Shown: piece after piece, positions 1 to 9,003 of the stretch
Position numbering within the stretch: position 1 is the first letter of the stretch
Layout of the letters: every line of letters starts with the position of its first letter
Source: Flammula alnicola
Taxonomy: Eukaryota > Basidiomycota > Agaricomycetes > Agaricales > Strophariaceae
DNA length: 20,153 nucleotides
NCBI GenBank assembly: GCA_015499995.1
Contig: JADNRV010000641.1
Location: 1 to 20,153, forward strand
Direction: 5' to 3'
Translations under genes and position numbers: made by a program
Notes under the pieces: generated by a model
What the model saw: the letters and a program-made list of their open reading frames with translations, nothing else
Databases searched by the model: none
Told to the model about the DNA's origin: nothing

Positions 1-111
1 AATCCTGGGAATCCACCAGAAGCAATGCGAAGGCTAATATACAAATGACAACTACAGCAGGGCGGGGTAAATCAGAGTGAATGGGAGGAATATGAAATAA
101 CTAATTGTACT

Positions 112-3100
112 CTAATGTCGAACACGCTTGTAAAACAGAACATATGCCTTTTGGCCCTATTTTTTTTGGAAACAGGGCATTAGAGTCATTCTTACATGAG
201 GAGATATAGGCAAAGGCAACGTACGACAACTTGCTTTGCGTCTACAGGTTTAACACTGCTATCGTCGCAGTACATCCAACCGCCTCTTGACGCGATGAAG
301 GCGGTATCTATCCAAAATGAGAACGGTGTAAATGGCAGATTCCTAAGGACGACTTACAATGACCACTACTAAGATTACCGTATGGTTTGTTACTCCATAC
401 AAGTCATAGCGGTATGGAGGCAACTGGTGCGTGGGTCCTCCAGTGACATTGGAAGACCGCCATTCAACATTGACTTGTCAGCACCAGGAGGCAAAGGAGG
501 AGGCATATAGTTTGTAAGATCCAGACTTTTCATGGGAAAATCAACGAAGGTATCGATCTTATCAGAGAATCGTCCATTGGCTTCGAATCGCTTTAGATGA
601 ATCATCAACACGGGGGGCAATCGGGCAAGCGACAGTCTCTTCGATGCGCGTCGTTTGGCCTTGCACTGCGGGCAATCCCTGGAGATCAAGGTAAAAATAT
701 TTTCGATAATTGAAAAAAGCGCAACATACCATGCGTCGTCCTTCTCGAGTGTCTCTTCATTGAAGAAGGCATCCAGACAACGCTCAATGGGAACCTTGCC
801 ACTTCTTGCATTCGGGATTGGTAGTTGCAATATTGAAAACACGTTGTATGTCGTCGACGTCTATTCATAGTTGAATAACTAGAACCTTTGCGGTGTCTTT
901 TTTACGCACCTTATGGCAGGTCAGACATTCCAATCGATTCCGGAACTGTCCTTGGAAGAAATCCACGACCAACTATCATTCCGAGACCGCCATGCTCGCC
1001 ACTCTCTGTCGCTGGCTATTTGTGGTGGCAAACGCTCTAACTCGGCTTCTTCTTCGGGCGAAGGAGTATAAGACGGTTTCGCCAGAATACGATTCAGGTC
1101 CTCGTGGATTCCGTCCATCAGGAAGCTCAGGAATTCTTGAGAGTCGTGCTGATCCGAGCCATTATATTGTGATTTCAATTGACATATTGATTTCTAAAAG
1201 CCACGAAAAACAAAATTAGTAATGGATTAAACGAGATAGGACGCAATATTTACCCTGAAGTCGATCGGTGTGAGATACGGCAAGTCTCCGCCCCACATCT
1301 CATGCAGCAACTTCGCAAAAGCCCTGCTAATTTTCCTTTTGAACCAAGGGGATTGGTGTAGTTGACAGCATTCTTCCAACGACCCTCTGGACAAAATCGT
1401 CAATGCAAATAAATTGCTTACATTACAAAAGATTCTCACCGGTGAAAAACCTCGCAAAAGGCACCGTCGCGCTCAGACACTGTATGGGCGCATTCATATA
1501 GCAAGTGTTGCCTAAATTTTTTAAACCTGATGTTCCGATCTGAGTGTCAGGCCAATATCCAACAGGATAATCCGATTGAATCCGGGGAGGTTTAGGCCCA
1601 CACCACCAGGACCATGGCCAGAACTAGCGGATGTTGGCGAAAAGGGCGACGCAACTTGCTGGACACGCGGTCGGTGTCTTGTCTTTCCAACGTCGGCGCA
1701 GCGACAGGCGGCGGCCGGAGGATCGTAGGCGATGTCAGTTCAGGATAATCAACATGTGGCCGCCCGTTGAGTCCAGAAAGAGCTTCTTGCGACTGATCGA
1801 CGAAGTCGCTACGTCTACGGGAAAGCTGCGAAGGGTTGATGGAAGCTTGGGGAGGCGAGGTGATATCGTATTGTGCAGGAGGTGTGGTCAACGGACTAGC
1901 AGAAGATGGGACGAAAGGAGCTCCAGGGCCTGATAAGTTTGGGGATATATGCCGTGGGAATTGGGGGTATGAAATTGGAGAGCCCGACGGTATAGGGCCA
2001 GATGAGAGGGACTGAGTAGACATGACAGGAGATGTGATCTGAACGAACGGAAGGTCAGTTGCTTTATCTCGTTTCGAATAATTGAATAGCGTACGGTATC
2101 GTTCATACTTCTAGTAAATGAGATTGAGCTTGAACTCGGGCGAAGGATGGCAGGTCGACGAATCAAAGATTTGTCGCCGTTGGCGGGATAGGTACCGTTA
2201 TATCCTGGATCAGCAGGCGATCTGCAACCCAGAAACGTAAGCAAATAAGTTTTAAGAACATGCTAAAAGGGCGAACCTCGTATGACCTGAGTGATCCAAG
2301 GACATGGACGGGCGATGATCGCTGAATGATGCATTATTGCCAAATTCTTGTCGTCGGGGCGTCCAAACTTCATGCGCAGTCCCCGTACTGTTGCTAGCAA
2401 CGGCAGTTCCATTGCTATATGTGTTATTTAGGTTTGAACTGCCTGCCAGCAAGAGAGAGCTCGGGGTACCCCTTGTCGCGACTGGTTTCTGGATCTCCAT
2501 GTACGACGGCCCTCTCACGAGCTCCGTCTCATTGAGGTCTCTCTTCCAAGCGTCGATACCGCCGACGAGCATCATCGGCATGCGTTTGAGCATCTTTCGG
2601 AACGCTTGCTCATTTATCACGCGCACAAGTACAGAGAGCGGGGTATTTTCACCACCAAAGGACGTCGAGGAGCCATCATATACTGCAACCAAGTCGAATT
2701 TGTCACGGTTACCGAATAAACTCGCCTCTTGACGCGGTCCGATGACCATCGAGTTTTCCAATGCCTCTGCCGTCACACTAAAGAAGGAATATAAACGGAG
2801 GTCTGCTAATAATAGAACAACAGAAGAAGACTTACCCTTCTCGCATGAGGACTGATGGTTCAATACAAACGACTGCGTTCGCTTTGATATGTTCTCGATC
2901 GAAATCTGCTCGATTCCGGGCGTCAATGAGCAACACGTTGTGATCGCGGAAGTATGCCAAAAGGTCTTTCGGGAAAGCGGTATTTTTGACGGGTATAGGA
3001 ACTTTTGGTGTTGATGAGCCGGCACTGACGCCGTTCGAGAGCCCGGATGGTTTAAGGGGTACATTTGATCTATTCGGAGAGGGGGGCCGACTGGCGAAGG

Positions 3101-4244
3101 TATTGTTAGTAGGGGTGATGGGAGTACTTGAAGGACGCTCGATGGGTACTGTGAAGTTTCGAAATGAAGACAGAGGAGACGCAGACGACTCCCCATTGCG
3201 TAAATCCTTCCCATATGGCTTGGACGTGCTAGCAATGCCGGATGGGACGGAAGGAAGGGAAAAGGCGGGATCTTCATCTAGCTCGTCGATGGACGGGAAA
3301 GCCTGGTTAAAGCCGCTGAGGTCATAACTGCCCATCATAGAATGGTTTGGAGGGGACGAAGACGGTGTGGAGGAAGGTGAAGGAGGACCCAGGGTTGAGG
3401 GCGAGACGAATGCATGAATTGACTGTGAAGAGGCGGAGTGGGACGGTACAATTGATGTAGGAGCAGAGGCGTTGAAATGAGGGTTATTGGGGAAATTCCT
3501 TGGAGAGATCGGCGGAGTGGGTAGATTTGTATGGTCGCGTATCTTGGTCTGACCGAGGGATAATCCACTGTCTTGTAAAGCTCGAAGACGATCTGCAATT
3601 GATCCCCCTGTGGGCGTGTCTTTAGTCTCACTACAGGAAGGTCGTCAGATGGAAATTGGGTGCAACGAGTACCGGTAGACGTACGCAGCGTGAGCCTTTT
3701 CGAGTGCCTTTAGTTTCTCTTCAACGGCATTGGTTCGGGCACTAATGTCACGACCATCGCTCTAAATATCGTCAATGAACTGAGTAAATGCTGTGTGGAA
3801 CGAGTGGGGAGGACGCACTTCAAGAAAGTCGTTCAACTCTTTCCGAATGACACCACCCTTTCCCTTAGACTCCTGGACATACTCCGGTGAATCCATCGTC
3901 ATCTTTGCTAGTGTTGCCGCCTTTATATAGGAGCCAAAAGCACTTCTCAAATCCCCCTTGGCTTCGTGCTCCTTGGCAGAAAGAATCTGTGTCCGAGCCG
4001 TCTTGATGAGAGTAATGGCTGAAACTCCCCGGGCTTCCTTGTTGACACCCTCCTTGGCCTTTGTCTTGATCTCGGCAACTGACATATCGCTGTAGTAGCG
4101 ACTGGGGCCATTTTGTGCAGCTGAGGCCGTGGATGACTTTTGGTGGACATTCTGCGGTAGGGATGACATCCACTTACTCGAGTGCGATGTGCCGAAGCCT
4201 CCGGTCCCCGGTGGGTTGTTCGGATGGAGAGCAACCCCGGGCAT
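112..4244 (-). CDS. DOA4: Doa4/USP8-type ubiquitin carboxyl-terminal hydrolase (rhodanese + UCH), 12 exons, six apparent 1-nt frameshifts
   Basis: A cysteine protease that removes ubiquitin from proteins; the Doa4/USP8 group acts at endosomes and recycles ubiquitin. Exons (minus): 4244-3819, 3761-3685, 3630-2836, 2777-2277, 2221-2095, 2038-1440, 1386-1254, 1193-910, 860-730, 678-358, 307-225, 156-112. Repaired length is about 1175 aa. Residues 1-165 are a helical MIT/USP8-dimer-like region. Residues 387-516 are rhodanese-like (LLIDARN, then VAVYDGSS with no catalytic Cys, as in USP8/Doa4). A Ser/Pro linker follows, then the UCH domain: Cys box [12 protein letters not shown] (Cys codon 1501-1503), SDQHDSQEF, a zinc ribbon (CLTC near 977, CPQC near 1027), and the His box SSGHYTAF (His codon 359-361). 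One base appears missing near 382, 426, 971, 1325, 1584-1587 and 1640-1643. Splice sites, phases and catalytic residues are otherwise intact. I favour a functional gene with sequence errors; a recent pseudogene is possible. Confidence 0.88.
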
Positions 4245-4549
4245 GAGATTACAGTAGTCTTACACTCTTTGCGCTTTCTAGAGCGAAAGAATGGGAAAGG
4301 AACGAAAAAGAGGGAGCGCAGGATATGAATCAGCACCGGCAAGTACGAGCCCAGAGTGTTGTGATTACCTAATCCGTTCGCTGCCCAAAGTCTCCTTGCT
4401 CTTAGCTTTCACTGCGCACTGCTGTGCACTCGATGTCTGGAGCACCTTTCGCGCGGCAAATCACGCAGCAACTATGAAAATGTCATACATAGCCTCACTA
4501 AGGATTAGCTCACGTGTTATTCGTCGACATAAATTTTCCAGATGCGCAC
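4245..4549. other. Intergenic region upstream of the ubiquitin protease
   Basis: This stretch lies 5' of the minus-strand protease and would be a shared divergent promoter if the small plus-strand gene at 4550 is real. I see no convincing coding exon, repeat or clear TATA box. Open frames crossing it lack family-like composition. Confidence 0.5.
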
Positions 4550-4861
4550 ATGGCCGACGCCGGCGACAATCGATGGCCTACTTTCAACACTTGGTAAGTA
4601 CTTGGCTTCCAACAGGCGACACCGGAAAACATCGAAGCCGCATCGAAGCCACCTAGGTTCATGAAGCATTTCGTCGATCTCGCTTCATTTCTCTCCGCTG
4701 CCGTGCGAAGGAGAACCCATCGCTCATTCTCATCCACGTTCGTCGCCAATTCTTTGGCGTGTTGTTTTAGAAAACGTGGCTCGGAAATTGTAAACCCTCA
4801 TCTTTTTTCGACAAAAATCACATCACATCCTCCTCCGATGCTCGAGTCTATCGACTATTAG
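4550..4861 (+). CDS. Doubtful small two-exon gene, hypothetical protein of 82 aa
   Basis: A possible two-exon gene. Exon 1 (4550-4593) starts MADAGDNRWPTFNTW. A 63-nt intron (4594-4656) has a canonical GTAAGT donor and a CCTAG acceptor, and splits a Trp codon TG|G. Exon 2 (4657-4861) ends at TAG. The spliced frame is 249 nt with no internal stop. The product is basic and Ser/Arg-rich in its middle, with no domain I recognise, no clear signal peptide and no membrane segment. The ATG has C at -3, a weak context. It would be transcribed divergently from the ubiquitin protease, about 305 bp away. Support is only the good donor/acceptor pair and the open frame; no homology is claimed. It could equally be non-coding. 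Confidence 0.25.
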
Positions 4862-5422
4862 CTATATGCGTTTTGATCATTCTTATGTACCTCTGATTTG
4901 CTTGATCTTTACTTTCCAACAACAATAGTTCAGCATGCCTAAAGATTGCTTTTGTTACGTATACGTAGGATCCTTGATTGCTCTATTACAGCACGTTTCT
5001 CATATAAAAATAACGACGACTTGCGTGGTACTTGTGTGGTACAACTCTTTCACATCAAATCGTAGATTTCAGGCTGATTTTACCGAGACTTTTGCGGTGA
5101 TTATCGGTCTTTTACATTTCTCCCAACTTTATCACTCCATCTCACCATCCCCGGTGTCCCGACTTATTTAATCATAGCTGAGTCTAAACGACCCTCAGGC
5201 TCCGAGTCAATTATCTGTATCTGCCTCATTGTTAAGTCATGGACGATAGAGCATTAAGGTTTTGATGACTGGGAAACCTAAAGAATCTCCAAGAACTTCG
5301 CAGAAGGTACCCACTGAATGATACTTAGCTCCATCACCTCAGGACGGCAACATACCGCGCTTCCTAACTCTGGTGAGAGCCACTCCTGCACTGGTGGAAT
5401 CTCTCGATACCTCTAGACCATC
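4862..5422. other. Intergenic region with promoter of the first W-rich gene copy
   Basis: No coding exon is supported. From about 5259 the sequence matches the region upstream of the second copy (from about 8704), starting with a shared tract that reads TGACTGGGAAACCTAAAGAAT here, so the promoter was part of the duplication. The last 20-30 bases before the ATG (TCTCGATACCTCTAGACCATC) are shared exactly. No obvious TATA box is seen here, unlike the second copy. Confidence 0.6.
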
Positions 5423-8273
5423 ATGGTTAAACGCCCCAAGTCTCCCGAAATCGTGGAAGATGCGAGATACTTCACCGTCTACCAGCCCTACCCACTCAAC
5501 GCGAACTGGGTCCTAGAGGACGATCAGATGCAGTGTGCGATGTGGGTTGCAGAGTGCATTGGTGTGAATCACCTATGGGCGATTCACGAGAAACCCAAGG
5601 TGAGCCTCGTTTGCGCCATCGTTGATCCTGCCGTTCCTAATTGGCGTTGGGCGTGGCCGTCGTTCCTTCCAGGCCCGCGGTATGATCTTGCTTGAGGTCT
5701 CAAAAGCTTTCACCGACCACGGCCGTTTACTGGGCGAGCATCGTTGGTCCGAGTTCTTGAAAGATCCAACCGAAGAGGAGAAACCCAGAGTCACGCAGGT
5801 TTTCCACAGTTTTTACGCTAAAGGCCGCGATGCGCAGAAAGATGGTTCGTAATCAATCTAGCCCACGTTCTTTGGTCGTCCTCGAATTTAATTGTGATCC
5901 AAGGTTGGAAGGCCATCACTATCAGTTGCAAATGGTTCAAGGGTTGGGCTCCTGGCAAAGGGTACGTACGCCAAGTTATCTCTTTCAAACAAGCGCTCAG
6001 TATCTTCGCCTCAACTACTCAGAAAAATCGTTCAGCCATACCCAGACACCCATTGGTGTCAAACGCCGGTCGGAGACAAAACCAACAAGACACTGTGCCG
6101 GCCGCTCCCAGTTGAGCAAAAGGTTCCACCTCGTGTGCAACCTCCAGGTGAGTCTTAGTGCTTTTGCCTTATTTAGAGCATAGTTACTCTGACCCTCATG
6201 ATATTGTCCAGTTGTCGGTTCGTCTACTTGGGTGGCGAAACAAGTCGAAGGACCTCCAACTAAAGCCGCTCTCGTCAATGCTTGGTCCAAAAAGGTAGCA
6301 CCCGTCAATACCAATAAAGCGAATCAGGCCGGCGAGAAGACCCAATCAGGTCGAGTACAATTTTGCGCGAATGCTTCCAGTTCTAACACATATTCAGGTG
6401 GAAGCACCGAACCTGCCGCCTCCAACAAATCCGCAGCTAAAGGAGGTTCCAAAGGCACTTGTTCGTTGATCAGCACTCGTTAACCTGCTGAGTAACTTCT
6501 GACATTTTTTTCTCTAGGGGGTAAACCCGCGTCATTGCGGAATTTCGCAAGGGAAGCCACGAAACCAAATGGGTCCAAAGGCAAATCAGCGTGGGCGAAA
6601 CCAATGCAGTCATCGGCCTCTACCTCAGGCGCTCCATCTCCTTGGAACGAAGAATCGCCTGCCGGGCCTGTAAACGCATGTTCGTCTTCAGATATGCTCT
6701 TCCACTATTGATAATTTATACTGAACTGCTAGTCTTCGATGAATTATAGGGGCCAAATCTCCACCGTCCTTTCGTGCTAAACCTAGTCAAGGTGTAACAC
6801 TTCCTTCAACTGGGAGCAATTCTCGATGGGGCCAACCTTCCCATCTGGAGGGCAACTCTACATATGCGCCTTCCAACGACTCATGTTCGTCAGTTGATTT
6901 ATTCGAAATGACATCTCATATTTACATATTGCACAGGGTATACCGAAGACTCTTACAAGAAAGATAAAGGAAAAGACCGGGCTCAAAACACACCCGACTC
7001 TGGCAGTGGCACCAATTCAAATTGGAGCACACGTCCTTCCTCTCCTCGCAAAGCCCGATCAAAGCCGGAAAAAGCTCGAAAAAAAGAGGAGCCTCCGCCC
7101 GTCTCGACCTTGCCAGCCTACGAGTACAAAGAGACGGTCACACCAGCCTTCGACTACGATAATCTCGATTTCGGAACGCCCCAGGGGGGGAAGCTCGAGG
7201 ACTGGGGTTTCCCGCCGGCCGAGCCTGCGAAGAACGCTGAAGGCAAGGGCAAGAAGGTTGACGAGACTGTTGAAAACTTCGATTTCGGGCCACCTATGGA
7301 TTGGGGTCCTCCGCCTCCCGAGAAGAAGAGCGCGGGGAAGAAACGGACAGAAAAGACTGGGAACGATAAGATGGATGTCGACAAACCTGACCCTAATTAT
7401 GGTACATGGGGTTCATGGGGTGCTGAGCCTGCCGAGTCCAAAAATAAAGCCGCCGGCAAGAAAAGGAAGGATCCCGATACTTTTGAAGATTATGGCGCGG
7501 CGCAAGGCAGTATGGGGGACTGGGGTGCCACTCCACCCCCGAGCCCGAGAACAAAGTTGACGAGACGACCGACACATTTGATTACGACAACCTCAATTTC
7601 GGAGCGCCCAAAGGCAATCTCGCCGACTGGGGGTTCCCACCAGCGCCAGCGGAAGAGAAGACGGACGCGGATATGGACGAATCCGAGTTCAATCCATGGG
7701 AGAAAAAAGAGGCACCCGTGGATCTGAGTGCTTGGGGTCCTCTGCCCACGACAGAAGATCTTGGTGAACAAATCGATTGGGAGACTCTCTTCAACAGCGA
7801 CACTGGAAGGAAGAAGAAGAAGGTATTGATATGCCCTACCCATAACATTGCATGCAAGAAAGGTATATGTCGTGATATGGCGAGACTCGTGGGGGAGGAG
7901 GAGTGGAAAGCGAAGAACGGAATCACCGATTCAGAGGGACAAGGTCAATAAATGTCTTTTGGGATTGGACAGTCCTTGCTAACTTAATTTCATCTCAGGG
8001 CTGAGGGACAGAAGTCACATAGAGCATGATGCCAGAAAACCTCCCACACGTCCCAGAGGGAGCAAACGGGGCCCACGGGTGAGGAAAAGAAAAGAGCCAT
8101 CTTTCATAGGACGCATGAGAGGGTTCGAAGATCCCGAGCATGAAGAAACCGAAGGAGCCACGAACACAGAGGCAGGGACAGGGGCAGAGGCAGAGGCAGA
8201 ACCTTGGCAAGCTCCTATTGGCGGGAGCATCGATGAATGGAAACCGCAACCGCAATGGGAGGGTTGGACTTGA
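5423..8273 (+). CDS. W-rich (WG/GW-like) protein with N-terminal conserved domain and CxxHxxxCxxxxC knuckle, copy A; one apparent frameshift
   Basis: Function unknown. Exons: 5423-5599, 5673-5844, 5904-5961, 6023-6147, 6212-6460, 6518-6679, 6750-6884, 6937-7943, 7999-8273. Repaired length is about 786 aa. Residues 1-177 form a compact, Trp/His-rich domain (YFTVYQPYPLNANW, EKPKARGMILLEVSKAFTDH, YPDTHWCQTP), which I recall only vaguely from uncharacterised agaricomycete proteins. Residues 178 to about 640 are Ser/Pro/Lys-rich and disordered, with over 20 isolated Trp in small or polar contexts (NAWSKK, SAWAKP, SNWSTR, DWGFPP, TWGSWG), resembling Argonaute-hook repeats. A knuckle follows at C659, H662, C666, C671 (ICPTHNIACKKGIC). 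The tail is basic (RPRGSKRGPRVRKRK), then has SFIGRMRGFED and an acidic Trp end. One C appears missing in the C-run near 7535-7540. Read as it stands, the frame ends at 7725-7727 without the knuckle. Start is the shared first ATG of both copies. Confidence 0.8.
7149..7651 (+). repeat. Internal WG repeat expansion in copy A
   Basis: Two copies of a roughly 25-residue unit, FDYDNLDFG...LEDWGFPPAEP (7149-7226) and FDYDNLNFG...LADWGFPPAPA (7577-7651), flank degenerate units (FDFGPPMDWGPPPP, GTWGSWGAEPAE, GDWGATPPP). Copy B has only one FDYDNLDFG followed directly by PDMDESEF, so about 165 residues were gained in A or lost from B, plausibly by recombination between these repeats. Confidence 0.75.
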
Positions 8274-8487
8274 TTATTATATCGGTCAGCCTTATGCTTA
8301 AAGCTTAAACGCTAGCAGAAGGAAATGCGTCTTACTACCTCCTTTGAATGCTTAGGGTCTTGTTGCAACTTGGGAAGCACAACAATTAGGAATGGACTGA
8401 ATCGCACTGCTCTCAGGCTCTGACCAGCCTGTTATTATGTTGCTTTGACATCATGATCATGTATCGTTCGTTATCTATATAGCTTGC

Positions 8488-8493
8488 AATAAA
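8488..8493 (+). terminator. AATAAA polyadenylation signal of copy A
   Basis: AATAAA lies in the context GCTTGCAATAAATG, about 215 bp after the stop codon. The same context recurs after copy B at 11590, so it has been kept since the duplication. Confidence 0.55.
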
Positions 8494-8810
8494 TGTATTT
8501 CTAGTCTCCTAACAGACCAAACGTGCACCGTGCGGTTATGCATATGGACGTTATGACCTATAGTATTAGCGCCTTGATAGAGCTTGACAATGATAGAGCC
8601 TTACTGATCGTTTTGCGTTACACAGTGTCTTGCCATAACTGCCGAAAATGCAACATTTTATTGATAGATCTGTGGTCCTGGACGACACAATTACGTTATT
8701 TGAGGGTTTGACGACTGGGAAACGTAAAGAATGAGCCCAAGAACTTTGCAGAATCCACTGAAGGGCGTCCCCATATGTGCAATCATATGTACCTGCAGAC
8801 GCCGTTCGCT

Positions 8811-8834
8811 GTCAGTGTCAGTGTCAGTGTCAGT
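8811..8834 (+). repeat. (GTCAGT)4 microsatellite in the copy B promoter
   Basis: Four perfect GTCAGT hexamers in a row, about 170 bp upstream of the copy B start codon. Copy A has no equivalent, because this lies in the promoter segment present only in unit B. Confidence 0.9.
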
Positions 8835-8910
8835 ACAGGCTGAGTACGGCGGCAGTTTGCATTTTCCTATTGCTATCGGGTTTCTATATATAGATCGATT
8901 GTCGTGTAAT

Positions 8911-8917
8911 TATATAA
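8911..8917 (+). promoter_or_regulatory. Candidate TATA box of copy B
   Basis: TATATAAGG lies 93 bp upstream of the copy B ATG, with a second AT-rich CTATATATAG at 8884-8893. Both sit in a segment absent from the copy A promoter. The match to a TATA element is good, but no transcription start is known. Confidence 0.45.
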
Positions 8918-9003
8918 GGCCTGTAAAGGAGGCTACCGCGCTTCCCGGCTTTGGTGGCTGCCACTCCTACCCTTGTGTAATCTCTCGATACCTCTAGACC
9001 ATC

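Larger units (their letters stand above)
5259..8540 (+). repeat. Tandem duplication, unit A (W-rich gene with flanks)
   Basis: First unit of a direct tandem duplication of about 3 kb. It holds a promoter, a nine-exon gene, the 3' UTR and an AATAAA signal. It aligns with 8704-11643 along its whole length, with many substitutions and several indels. The left limit is where GGTTTTGATGACTGGG matches GGGTTTGACGACTGGG in unit B. The right limit is where GTGCACCGTGCGGTTATG matches GTGCGCCGTGCGTTATGG. No terminal inverted repeats or transposase are present, so unequal crossing-over is the simplest origin. Limits are approximate. Confidence 0.85.
8274..9003. other. Region between the two W-rich gene copies
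   Basis: It holds the 3' UTR and polyadenylation signal of copy A, up to about 8540, the end of unit A. A non-duplicated spacer of about 160 bp follows (8541-8703), then the promoter of copy B from about 8704. Open frames at 8523-8711 and 8731-8997 have no protein-like features and fall in UTR and promoter sequence. No separate gene is supported. Confidence 0.6.

Noticed and set aside
2778..3277. N-terminal part of the long minus-strand open frame 2252-3277 as coding
   Set aside because: It reads through a 58-nt intron (2778-2835) in the wrong frame of the upstream exon. Only the part below 2778 is coding in that frame.
4510..4749. Minus-strand open frame of 79 aa in the protease upstream region
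   Set aside because: No domain, no splice partner and no family-like composition; it overlaps the better-supported two-exon plus-strand model.
5904..6115. Unspliced continuation of copy A exon 3 through GYVRQVISFKQ as coding
   Set aside because: It runs into a stop and differs in length from copy B, while removing a 61-nt intron gives the same conserved KIVQPYPDTHWCQTP in both copies.
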